Shown piece by piece: positions 1 to 7,053 of a stretch of DNA of 64,000 nucleotides. Origin of the DNA: Streptococcus rubneri (GTDB taxonomy: Bacteria > Bacillota > Bacilli > Lactobacillales > Streptococcaceae). A program made the translations under genes and the position numbers. The notes under the pieces are model-generated. The model had not been told where the DNA came from. It saw nothing but the letters and a program-made list of their open reading frames with translations, and did not search any database. Position 1 is the stretch's first letter; every line of letters begins with the position of its first letter. The stretch lies in NCBI RefSeq assembly GCF_004785935.1, contig NZ_SRRP01000001.1, forward strand, positions 868,001 to 932,000, given 5' to 3'.

Positions 1-1
1 C

Positions 2-91
2 CCTACCAAGCAAGCCATGATCCGTAACTTGGTCATTGGACTACTTACCATGGGTGTTACCTATCTCTTCGGACAATTGTTTAGTATCTAA
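2..91 (+). CDS. C-terminal end of a VIT1/CCC1-type membrane transporter (partial)
   Basis: Only the last 29 residues are inside the window, in the frame that ends with TAA at 89-91. They form a hydrophobic helix preceded by KQAMIRN and containing GLLTMGVTYLFG. This resembles the last transmembrane helix of VIT1/CCC1 family iron/manganese transporters, which commonly end with a glycine-rich helix of this kind. The assignment rests on this short tail only; another polytopic membrane protein is possible. It is followed by a hairpin-rich intergenic region. Confidence 0.5.
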   Translation, partial: PTKQAMIRNLVIGLLTMGVTYLFGQLFSI

Positions 92-265
92 AAAAAGCTG
101 AGACAGAAGTCTCAGCTCAATTTGAAGATTTAATCTTCAAAAAAACTTTCCTTAGGTGAGTACGGACGTCAGCGAACTTCGTAGAAGTTCCATGACTTAG
201 TTTTGGACCTAAGGTTCCAAAACTCCCGAGTGCCTGAAACAATTACGTTTCAGGCACTTTTTTCA
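92..265 (+). other. Hairpin-rich intergenic RNA candidate ending in a terminator
   Basis: Five successive stem-loops are visible: GCTGAGAC/GTCTCAGC (97-116), TTGAAGA/TCTTCAA (122-140), GAACTTC/GAAGTTC extended by GTCA/TGAC (168-196), GTTTTGGA/TCCAAAAC (200-223), and the terminator stem (230-257). GAGT at 158-161 could pair with ACTC near 222-225, which would make a multi-branch junction holding the two central arms. The density of perfect stems over about 170 nt suggests a structured RNA or an intergenic repeat rather than a plain 3' end. I do not recognise it securely; the Lactobacillales asd RNA motif (multistem junction, about 170 nt) is one thing to test. Confidence 0.4.
230..263 (+). terminator. 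Intrinsic terminator
   Basis: A perfect 11-bp stem GTGCCTGAAAC/GTTTCAGGCAC with a 6-nt loop is followed by six T residues. It closes the transcript of the upstream transporter or of the structured RNA candidate. Confidence 0.8.
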
Positions 266-369
266 CAGCGGAAAGTTTTTGTTCTTCTTAAATGACTAAA
301 AATAAAAGTCATTATTTTAATGAATCATCTAGATAGTCTATGCAAAAAGTAGTTTGCCCACATTCTAAG

Positions 370-548
370 AAGCTGGGACAAAAGTCCTAGCCTCTCAATT
401 GTCTTTGGATTATCGAGCAAGACGCAGTGGTTGAGTGGGCTCTACTACGCTGATTTCATCAGCTTTTACAGCCCTACTCAACTGTGCGGAGGTGGGACGA
501 CGAAATCGAATTCTAACGAATTACCGATTTCTGTCCCACTCTCTTTTC
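370..548 (+). repeat. ~180-bp structured intergenic repeat, copy A
   Basis: This stretch is nearly identical to 23898-24077 (same strand) and to the reverse complement of 16904-17084. It holds three consecutive stem-loops: a GGGAC/GTCCT stem at the left end, a GTTGAGT-GGGCT/AGCCCTACTCAAC stem with an inner GCTGAT/ATCAGC hairpin, and a GTGGGAC/GTCCCAC stem with an inner GAAATCG/CGATTTC helix at the right end. Its right end abuts the stop codon of the FMN reductase gene. A 70-codon ORF through it is a by-product of the repeat. I do not match it to BOX or RUP elements. Confidence 0.85.
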
Positions 549-1088
549 TCATGCTTCCAATAAGGCTTGGGCTTGTTTTTCCAATCCTGCGATGGCTTCG
601 TCTGTCAAGACCAATTCACCTGTTGCCCAGGCTTCTGGGTTAACGATTGTTCCTGTGAAGTCACCCACTACTTGGGTACGAACGAATGGTAAGAGGGCTT
701 GGTAAGCCGCAAACATTGGCTCGTGTCCTGCGTTAGCGACTGAAGAGACGGTTACGATCTTGTCTTGGAGGGCAGATGGGCCACGAGTTTCTGATAGGTC
801 AAGCGCACGGCTGAGCCAGTCGATCAAGTTTTTCACTACACCTGGAATGGCAAAGTTATAGACTGGTGAGAAGATCCAGATGGCATCCGTAGCAAGGACC
901 GCATCACGAGCTGCTTGCACTGCTGGCAAGGTTGGCGTTTCCAAATCTTGGTTCATCATAGGGATGTCCTTGTAGTCCAAGTAAGTCACAGTTGCTTTTC
1001 CTTCAAGAAGACTTTCTGCTTTCTGAGCCATTTGGTGGTTGAAAGATCCTTGACGAAGGGATCCGACGATAAATAAAATGTTTTTCAT
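549..1088 (-). CDS. NADPH-dependent FMN reductase family protein
   Basis: The protein has 179 residues, the usual size for the FMN_red flavodoxin-like family (ArsH, chromate reductase, azoreductase relatives), which moves electrons from NAD(P)H through bound FMN to quinones, azo dyes or metal oxyanions in the cytosol. The N-terminal IVGSLRQGSFNHQ is the phosphate-binding loop for FMN, and SPVYNFAIPGVVKNLIDW (about residues 94-111) is the family's second flavin-contact motif. It is transcribed alone from a strong promoter flanked by TTGTAA-type inverted repeats also found before the next gene, so both probably answer to one repressor of electrophile or quinone stress. The physiological substrate cannot be read from sequence. 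Confidence 0.85.
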   Translation of the reverse strand: MKNILFIVGSLRQGSFNHQMAQKAESLLEGKATVTYLDYKDIPMMNQDLETPTLPAVQAARDAVLATDAIWIFSPVYNFAIPGVVKNLIDWLSRALDLSETRGPSALQDKIVTVSSVANAGHEPMFAAYQALLPFVRTQVVGDFTGTIVNPEAWATGELVLTDEAIAGLEKQAQALLEA

Positions 1089-1106
1089 AGCTGTTTTCTC
1101 TTTCTG

Positions 1107-1127
1107 TTGTAAGACTATTTATTACAA
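1107..1127. promoter_or_regulatory. Operator TTGTAA-N9-TTACAA, proximal
   Basis: TTGTAA (1107-1112) and TTACAA (1122-1127) form an inverted repeat with a 9-bp spacer, just downstream of the -10. A repressor here would block transcript start. The same arms and spacing occur at 2116-2136. Confidence 0.7.
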
Positions 1128-1132
1128 AAACT

Positions 1133-1160
1133 ATTATACACGGCCTAGATGTAATGTCAA
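1133..1160 (-). promoter_or_regulatory. Promoter of the FMN reductase gene
   Basis: On the minus strand TTGACA (1155-1160) is separated by 16 bp from TATAAT (1133-1138). This is close to a perfect sigma-A promoter. Confidence 0.8.
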
Positions 1161-1169
1161 GAATTACAA
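1149..1169. promoter_or_regulatory. Operator-like ATGTAA-N9-TTACAA, distal
   Basis: A second inverted repeat with the same 9-bp spacer overlaps the -35 of the FMN reductase promoter. One arm has a single mismatch to TTGTAA. Two sites bracketing the promoter suggest cooperative repression. Confidence 0.6.
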
Positions 1170-1235
1170 CTTGAAATATCACTAATTTTTACTATTTAGT
1201 TTTTTTCTATCAAAAAGCCTAATTTATCAGGCTTT

Positions 1236-2087
1236 CTAAACCTTTCTGACTCGAGTCACGATCCCATCCGGATCTGTAAACGCGAGCTCACTTGAGGTCA
1301 GCCAGGTGACAGCTGCCTCCTGCTCTTTTGCTCTCTCGGCGATGGCAACCAAGTCTTCTTTCTTTTCTACGTGGACGACGTAATAGGCAAGGCCAGGAAG
1401 CTGGGCTTCCCGTTTGGCCAAGTGCTTGCCGGCCCACTCATTGACTGCCAGGTGATGGTGGTAGACTCCAGAAGCGATCCAGCTGGCAGATGGAGCAGTA
1501 AACTTATTCGATAATTCCAGCACCTTTTGGTAAAAGGCTGATGCTGCTCGGCTATCCCTTACGGAGAGGTGGATATGACCCATGCGGGTAGCGGACGCTA
1601 TCTGGAAGGGCTCCACCTTGCGACCCATTTCATAGATCTCTTGAGCAGATAGCTCCTCTGTCACCCCAATGATGCGGCCATCCTCACGAATATCCCACTC
1701 CGCCACCGGCTTATCCCGGTAGAGCTCAATACCATTGCCTTCGGGATCTTCGAGATAGAGAGCTTCACTGTAGCCATGGTCCGCAGCCCCGACAAAGGGA
1801 ACCTTCAGCTCAGCCATATGCTTGAAGACATCCGCCAAGTCCTCCCGACTAGGTAGGAGAATAGCCATGTGATAGAGACCATAGCTCCCCTTAACTGCCT
1901 CAGTCCGATTCGTTTGGATGAGATGGACCAAGGGCTTGCCTCCAGCCCCAAGAAGAACTTCCTCCTCCGTCTGAGACAGAATCTCTAAGCCCAACATTTG
2001 AGTATAAAAAGCGGTCTGGCGCGCCAGGTCTTTCACATTGAGCGCAGCTTCTGCCAAGTAAATCTTGCTATTGTAGGCGTAGGTCAT
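1236..2087 (-). CDS. VOC-family dioxygenase-like protein (two glyoxalase-fold modules)
   Basis: The 283 residues contain two vicinal-oxygen-chelate modules, about residues 8-130 and 168-280, as in the CatE/catechol 2,3-dioxygenase-like group. Metal-ligand candidates are the His of VHLIQ and the Glu of GIELYRDKP in the first module and the His of GHIHLS in the second. Members open aromatic or quinone-derived rings or detoxify electrophiles, but no substrate is provable here. The start has a good ribosome binding site (AAGGAGAT). It shares an operator type with the adjacent FMN reductase, which fits a small detoxification regulon; no regulator gene for it lies in the window. Confidence 0.8.
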   Translation of the reverse strand: MTYAYNSKIYLAEAALNVKDLARQTAFYTQMLGLEILSQTEEEVLLGAGGKPLVHLIQTNRTEAVKGSYGLYHMAILLPSREDLADVFKHMAELKVPFVGAADHGYSEALYLEDPEGNGIELYRDKPVAEWDIREDGRIIGVTEELSAQEIYEMGRKVEPFQIASATRMGHIHLSVRDSRAASAFYQKVLELSNKFTAPSASWIASGVYHHHLAVNEWAGKHLAKREAQLPGLAYYVVHVEKKEDLVAIAERAKEQEAAVTWLTSSELAFTDPDGIVTRVRKV

Positions 2088-2115
2088 GGGTATCTCCTTT
2101 TCGGTTTTGTTTTTG

Positions 2116-2136
2116 TTGTAAATTTTTGTGTTACAA
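2116..2136. promoter_or_regulatory. Operator TTGTAA-N9-TTACAA before the VOC gene
   Basis: TTGTAA (2116-2121) and TTACAA (2131-2136) are perfect inverted arms with the same 9-bp spacing as the site at 1107-1127. The site sits directly downstream of the -10. Confidence 0.7.
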
Positions 2137-2137
2137 C

Positions 2138-2165
2138 ATTATACACTCTTTTTCCAAAGAAGCAA
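2138..2165 (-). promoter_or_regulatory. Promoter of the VOC gene
   Basis: On the minus strand TTGCTT (2160-2165) and TATAAT (2138-2143) are 16 bp apart, ending next to the operator. Confidence 0.7.
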
Positions 2166-2182
2166 ATAAAATAACTCGACAG

Positions 2183-2209
2183 AAAAACCTCCTTAGAAAA
2201 CTAAGGAGG
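2183..2209 (-). terminator. Terminator of the toxin-antitoxin operon
   Basis: A perfect 9-bp stem CCTCCTTAG/CTAAGGAGG with an AAAA loop (2188-2209) is followed on the minus strand by five T residues. Confidence 0.8.
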
Positions 2210-2284
2210 GTGAGTTATGATAATCCTTAACTAAACAGTTTACAGTCACATCAAGACACAAAATCCTATTCAGTCACCATGTAC

Positions 2285-3367
2285 TTAAACAAAGTAATAG
2301 TTCACCTTCAACTCTCTGAACTGCTCATATCCAAGATACTGATCCTTCTGCAAGCGACCTAAAACAATACTAGGATGGATATCGATTTCCTCAGCAAAGC
2401 GTTGAATATCCGACTTATCAAAATTTCCTTTTTCAACAAAAGCCTGATAGTCTTCTGGGCTAATCAAGAGATCTTTTGCAAACTGGTCTGCCCGTTCCTC
2501 AGAACGACGGTAGGATTCACTATTTCCATCATCTGATGAAAAATCGTTTTCTAGAATATGCCCTATCTCATGGAAAAGTGAGAACCAGAAAATATCGGAC
2601 GCTTTATTTCGATCTGTGAGTAAAAGCATGGCACTACCATTTCCAAATTTTCTCGTAGCACCATTTAGATTGGCATTTGGCAAAGCAGGTAGACCGACTA
2701 GGACAACACCACAATCTAGCAAGATATCATATAAGCGTTGAGGAAAGACTTCAGGATTTTGTCTGGTCAACTTTCTCAAAGCAGGCAAGCTTCTCTCAAG
2801 CTTTCTGCGATTGAGCTTAGTAGTCGTTATATCACGTGCTTTTTTAGATGCCAACTCCAGCATGATATTGGAGTTGACTATACTTTTAGTCGTGAACTCA
2901 CGCGTATTCCGATAGCTGACTAGATGGTTAAAAGATGTAAGGTTTACTAAACTTGCAACACCTAGAATCTTGCGAAGCTCGATAATCTTTTCCTTCAAGC
3001 TATAGCGTTTGTCTGGCACGTAGCCTTCTTCCTTAAAATACTTGAAATCAATCACCTCACTGATTTCTTTCTCGCTACCTTCTTCTAGCTCTTTTTGTTC
3101 TACAATCTCTGCAACTTTTACATCATAAGCATTTTGAAGATTGAGCCAAGTTTGCATGGCAACTCCGCTTAGCTTGGCTAATTTATGCGCCGTTTCCTTA
3201 CTGATCGACTCCTCAGCATTGACGAGCTTGCTGACAGTCTTTGCCGAAACTCCTAAGCGCTCCGCAAATTCCTTCTGCGTCACATTGTAATCTTCGATTA
3301 ACTCACTAACATACTGACCTGGATGAAAAGCAATCAGGTCTTTGTATTCAACAATTTTTTTACTCAT
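2285..3367 (-). CDS. higA: HigA-type antitoxin with ImmA/IrrE metalloprotease domain
   Basis: The 360-residue protein starts with an XRE helix-turn-helix (about residues 28-60, QKEFAERLGVSAKTVSKLV) and ends with an ImmA/IrrE domain carrying the zinc motif HEIGH at 266-270 and a downstream EERADQFAKDLL helix that supplies another ligand. Most HigA antitoxins have about 100 residues, so this is the long fused form. By family knowledge it neutralises the HigB toxin and represses its own operon. Whether the HEXXH centre cleaves a protein (itself, a repressor or a phage factor) cannot be told. Its start overlaps the toxin gene by 8 bp, so the two are translationally coupled. Confidence 0.85.
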   Translation of the reverse strand: MSKKIVEYKDLIAFHPGQYVSELIEDYNVTQKEFAERLGVSAKTVSKLVNAEESISKETAHKLAKLSGVAMQTWLNLQNAYDVKVAEIVEQKELEEGSEKEISEVIDFKYFKEEGYVPDKRYSLKEKIIELRKILGVASLVNLTSFNHLVSYRNTREFTTKSIVNSNIMLELASKKARDITTTKLNRRKLERSLPALRKLTRQNPEVFPQRLYDILLDCGVVLVGLPALPNANLNGATRKFGNGSAMLLLTDRNKASDIFWFSLFHEIGHILENDFSSDDGNSESYRRSEERADQFAKDLLISPEDYQAFVEKGNFDKSDIQRFAEEIDIHPSIVLGRLQKDQYLGYEQFRELKVNYYFV

Positions 3368-3698
3368 AATGATTGCTGACCTCCTCTATTTTTAGGATTT
3401 CAATTTCAACAGGACTAGGAAATACCTTTTCTAGATCCTCCTCACGAAATTCTACAATCAACCGATAGGAACTTTTCCGACCATCTATATCCAAAGCAAA
3501 TTGTCCCTGTCTCTTCCCCTTGAGTTGGTGAAAGTGATATTTAGGAAAAGCTATCACACTGGCCAAAGAATCTGCTGCTTCCAAAAAGGTAATCAACTGA
3601 TGCAACTTTACAGCAATCTTATCCGAAAAATCCTTTTTCGCTCGCCTCAGCTCTGTGCACTGCTTTTCAACAGTTTTATTTGTATAGATAAGCTTCAT
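3360..3698 (-). CDS. higB: HigB-like RelE/ParE-superfamily toxin
   Basis: The protein has 112 residues with the core YHFHQLKGKRQGQFALDI and SYRLIVEFRE, typical of HigB/killer-protein mRNA interferases of the RelE fold, which cut mRNA at the ribosome. Lys, Arg and Tyr residues in these two segments are the expected catalytic or RNA-contacting set. It is the first gene of the operon, the toxin-first order characteristic of HigBA. A perfect palindrome at its promoter is the likely autoregulatory site. The pair sits directly downstream of the type I restriction locus but behind that locus's own terminator. Confidence 0.85.
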   Translation of the reverse strand: MKLIYTNKTVEKQCTELRRAKKDFSDKIAVKLHQLITFLEAADSLASVIAFPKYHFHQLKGKRQGQFALDIDGRKSSYRLIVEFREEDLEKVFPSPVEIEILKIEEVSNHYE

Positions 3699-3714
3699 AT
3701 GTCCCTTTCTGTTG

Positions 3715-3743
3715 AATTAAATTACCTTTTAGGTAATTTAATT
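3715..3743. promoter_or_regulatory. HigBA operator (12-bp-arm palindrome) with -10 box
   Basis: AATTAAATTACC (3715-3726) and GGTAATTTAATT (3732-3743) are perfect inverted arms around TTTTA. A minus-strand -10 TACAAT (3741-3746) overlaps one arm. The position directly upstream of the toxin start fits binding by the HTH domain of HigA. Confidence 0.75.
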
Positions 3744-3759
3744 GTATCAGATTAGCAAC

Positions 3760-3791
3760 AAAAAGACCAGTTAAAACTTTCATTAACTGGT
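3760..3791 (-). terminator. Terminator of the restriction locus
   Basis: ACCAGTTAA (3766-3774) pairs with TTAACTGGT (3783-3791) and is followed on the minus strand by CTTTTTG. It separates hsdM transcription from the toxin-antitoxin promoter. Confidence 0.75.
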
Positions 3792-3816
3792 ACTTATTTT
3801 ATCAAAGACTGATACC

Positions 3817-5424
3817 TTACCCCTTAAACTCCTCGACAAATTTCTTGAGTTCGGCATCGGCTTCAGGTGTCGTCCCATGAAGCTGGCTGAGCATGTCTAG
3901 GAGGGAGGCTGTCTGGACCTCAATAGTGGCGTTGGTTTGGTTGATCTTAGCCACGATATCTGTCAGTGGCTCTACTTCTTCTTCCACAAAGGTATCTACA
4001 TAGCGTGGGATATTGAGGTTATAGTCATTCTCGACGATCTCCTCAAAGCTAGCCAGATGGGCGAACTTATCCATGTCTTCTCTACTCTTATAGGCCTGGA
4101 GGATCTTCTCGATATGGGCATCCGTCATGATGTTCTGGTTCTTGCCCTTGTCAAATTCCTTAGAAGCATCAATTAAGTATACGTCCCGATTGGTCCGGTT
4201 CTTTTTGAGAATGATGACCGTCGTTGGGATGCTAGTATTGAAGAAGATATTGGCAGGTAGTCCGATTACGGTATCAATGGCTCCTTCTTCCAGCAAGGCC
4301 TTGCGAATGGTTCCTTCCGCATTGCCACGGAAAAGAACCCCGTGAGGAAGGACGATGGCCATCACACCATTGTCTTGTTTCAAGTGATAGTAACCGTGCA
4401 AGAGAAAGGCGAAGTCAGCCTTAGATTGAGGCGCCAGCTTGCCAAATGGGGAGAAGCGAGGATCTTGGAGGAAACCAGAGCTTGCAGACCACTTAGCTGA
4501 GTAGGGTGGGTTCATAAGGACCCCATCAAAGTTGGTCGGCTCTTGGGTCGGCCAGTCTTCGTCCAAGGTATCGGCATTATGCAAGAACTGGTTTTCCACT
4601 GGAACCCCGTGTAGAATCATGTTCATCCGAGCCAGGTTGTAGGTAGAGGTATTGAGCTCCTGACCAAAGTACTGGACCGTTTGAGGCTGGTGAGAAAATT
4701 TCTTGGCATTAAGCAAGAGGGATCCTGATCCCATGGTGGCATCGTAGATGGTAAAGCCCCGCTCGTCTTCACGCCCTAAAAAGGCAATCTGGGTCATGAG
4801 CTTGGCTACAGGCTGAGGTGTATAGAACTCACCTGCTTTCTTACCCGAGTCGGTCGCAAACTGACCAATCAGATACTCATAGGCATCCCCCAGCATATCG
4901 CCTGCATGACCAGCCACATCTAGCACAGCCAATTCTTTCATGACTGCTGCTACCGTTTGATTTTGCTTTTGCGGAGTTGCCCCTAGCTTTTTAGAGTAGA
5001 GGTCGATATCTTCAAAGAGATTTTCATAGAGATCATCACTCTGCTCGATATCACGAAAACCTTGAGCCAAGTCTTCCAGCTGGAAAGTCCCCTCATTGAC
5101 ACGTGCTACCAGAGCCGTAAAGGTCAAGTCTGGCTTGATAATATAGTTGAGCTCATCCTTCATGACTGCAAGAAGATCCTCGTGAGTATCCGCATCCTCA
5201 TAGTAGTTGCGATAGACCTCAAGGGCATCCTCAAGACTATCTGTCCCTTCTTCCATGGTCTCCGCCACGAAAAAGAGCATCTTGTCTGACAGATACTTAT
5301 AAAAGACCATGCCCAAGAGATAAGACTTGTAGTCATTAGCATCCATCTTAGAGCGGAGAACATCCGCTGAGTTCCACAGGGCTTGGTAGAGCGACTGGGA
5401 CGTTTGTGTTGTTTCTTTAATCAT
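3817..5424 (-). CDS. hsdM: Type I restriction-modification methyltransferase subunit HsdM
   Basis: The 535-residue protein has an N-terminal helical HsdM region (to about residue 150) and an N6-adenine methylase domain. GEFYTPQPVAKLM precedes the SAM-binding motif DATMGSGS (228-235), and the catalytic motif NPPY is at 305-308. With HsdS it methylates adenines in a bipartite site; with HsdR it forms the restriction complex. It is the last gene of the locus. Base composition is clearly more GC-rich than in the gene just upstream, so the locus looks like a mosaic. The ribosome binding site is weak and A-rich. Confidence 0.95.
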   Translation of the reverse strand: MIKETTQTSQSLYQALWNSADVLRSKMDANDYKSYLLGMVFYKYLSDKMLFFVAETMEEGTDSLEDALEVYRNYYEDADTHEDLLAVMKDELNYIIKPDLTFTALVARVNEGTFQLEDLAQGFRDIEQSDDLYENLFEDIDLYSKKLGATPQKQNQTVAAVMKELAVLDVAGHAGDMLGDAYEYLIGQFATDSGKKAGEFYTPQPVAKLMTQIAFLGREDERGFTIYDATMGSGSLLLNAKKFSHQPQTVQYFGQELNTSTYNLARMNMILHGVPVENQFLHNADTLDEDWPTQEPTNFDGVLMNPPYSAKWSASSGFLQDPRFSPFGKLAPQSKADFAFLLHGYYHLKQDNGVMAIVLPHGVLFRGNAEGTIRKALLEEGAIDTVIGLPANIFFNTSIPTTVIILKKNRTNRDVYLIDASKEFDKGKNQNIMTDAHIEKILQAYKSREDMDKFAHLASFEEIVENDYNLNIPRYVDTFVEEEVEPLTDIVAKINQTNATIEVQTASLLDMLSQLHGTTPEADAELKKFVEEFKG

Positions 5425-5447
5425 AGATCTAATTTTTTTCTTTCTTT

Positions 5448-7040
5448 TTAAACTACTGGAATTTTTAAAATTGAATATTTAAATCCCATGCTTTTTAATT
5501 GTTGAATCGCATTGAATAAATTAACCATTGAAAAGAATGGTAATATATCAGAATTTCTTACTCCTCCTTTTACTCGTTTATCTAAAATTGCAAATACAAT
5601 TTCCAACTCATTATTTGTCTCTGATAGATTCAGTATTTTACAACCGCATTTTTTATTAATGAATTTTTTCATTTTAATATCCTGAGCTAATATAGTGGCA
5701 GACACAACACCCTGAGAAAATAAATGACTTAATTTTGACGAAGAACCTCCTTTTTTTACATGAATTAACTTTTTGTCTTTGGTCACAATATCTGCCACTT
5801 CAACACTACTTCTTCCATAGCTATCCCCATGATACATTTCTTTATCCAATATATAGTAATCTGGATGACTTGCAGAAAATGCTTTATTAAAATCTCCTTC
5901 ACTCTGTCCATTAGAAGCTAGGAGAACAATTGGAAGCATAGTATCCACAATATTATCAATTTCAGTTTTTATAGTATTAAAAAATTTTTTATTAATTTTA
6001 TACCAAGAACCATAACATAAAATATATTTTTCTTTGTTATAATCTATTTCGAAAATTAATGATGAATATAAGCTTCCAACTATTCTTTCCTCATCTGTGT
6101 CTTTATATTTGGTAACTAATTTATTCCGTTTTAAAGACGATATAAAAGAGCTATTTGATTTATTTTTTCCTATTGTTGAGAAATATGCATTCGAATCAAT
6201 TTCAATTGAAAACTCTTTTTCTCTTTTTCCAGTTCCAGTAAGAAAAAAGCCTTCTATATTCTCCCAATCAAGTAAAGTATTAGGAGCAATGGTTGGATAG
6301 TTCCCCGTTGTTATCTCTAGGTATAATTGATTATCTAAATCGGATTTTAAATTTTTTTCTCTCACTTCCAAAATATTATCAAGCCATGAAAAACCATTGT
6401 TTTTATAATCATCTTTTTTATAGCTACTAAAATAATAATCAATACTTTCTTTAATGTTAGTTATACTCATTTTTCGACTAGCTACTAAACTATCTGTTCC
6501 TACCAGAAATGTTGCCACACTTTCCTGACTAGGTGCTCCAGAAACGGATTGTAGTAAATTTTTTCGAGTATCTAAATCAAATATATCTTGAGAAGCGTAA
6601 ATTGAACTTTGTCTTTGGGATGAGACTATGACATCTTCAATACTGGTTATATTCATACTTCTTATTTTATCTTTATCAATTAGATTTGCCGCTACTTTCA
6701 AACCAAAATTTCTAACTATTTTTAAATCATTTAGCATTGATCTGCCATACCCATAAGTTATACTAAAAAATCTATTTCTTAGCTTCACTACAACCACGGC
6801 TTTATTGGGAACATTTTCAGAAAACTTTATTTTTAGGGCAGATAGTTGATTTAACTCATCCTGCCAAGAAGGCAATTTAGGATCTGATTTCTGAACAAAT
6901 ATTTTCCCATTTAGTCCAATTTTACTATTTAATGGGTATTCATCATACTTAATCTTATCTTTTAGACAGTCTTCAAATTTTTTAACTGATTTGCTATTAA
7001 GAAACAAAGAAATTTGAGTAGTTTTTAATCTTTCAGTCAT
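5448..7040 (-). CDS. DUF6119 / TIGR04141-type protein inside the restriction locus
   Basis: The start at 7040 is chosen because GGAGAG lies just before it; an in-frame ATG at 7061 overlaps hsdS. The 530 residues resemble the sporadically distributed TIGR04141 family, with the typical segment HVKKGGSSSKLSHLFSQG from about residue 427. An Asp/Glu-rich run (SVEVADIV) precedes the HVKK strand, loosely like a PD-(D/E)XK nuclease core; that reading is inference. Such proteins are known in and near phage-defence loci, but no mechanism is established to my knowledge. The gene is very AT-rich compared with hsdM and hsdR. It lies between hsdS and hsdM with short gaps, so it is co-transcribed with the methylase genes. 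Confidence 0.7.
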   Translation of the reverse strand: MTERLKTTQISLFLNSKSVKKFEDCLKDKIKYDEYPLNSKIGLNGKIFVQKSDPKLPSWQDELNQLSALKIKFSENVPNKAVVVVKLRNRFFSITYGYGRSMLNDLKIVRNFGLKVAANLIDKDKIRSMNITSIEDVIVSSQRQSSIYASQDIFDLDTRKNLLQSVSGAPSQESVATFLVGTDSLVASRKMSITNIKESIDYYFSSYKKDDYKNNGFSWLDNILEVREKNLKSDLDNQLYLEITTGNYPTIAPNTLLDWENIEGFFLTGTGKREKEFSIEIDSNAYFSTIGKNKSNSSFISSLKRNKLVTKYKDTDEERIVGSLYSSLIFEIDYNKEKYILCYGSWYKINKKFFNTIKTEIDNIVDTMLPIVLLASNGQSEGDFNKAFSASHPDYYILDKEMYHGDSYGRSSVEVADIVTKDKKLIHVKKGGSSSKLSHLFSQGVVSATILAQDIKMKKFINKKCGCKILNLSETNNELEIVFAILDKRVKGGVRNSDILPFFSMVNLFNAIQQLKSMGFKYSILKIPVV

Positions 7041-7053
7041 AGTCTCTCCAATC

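Noticed and set aside
431-643. Open frame of 70 codons over repeat copy A, with a near-identical frame over copy B (16721-17020)
   Set aside because: The shared amino acids come from the repeated intergenic element and the frame then runs antisense into real genes. The repeat explains it.
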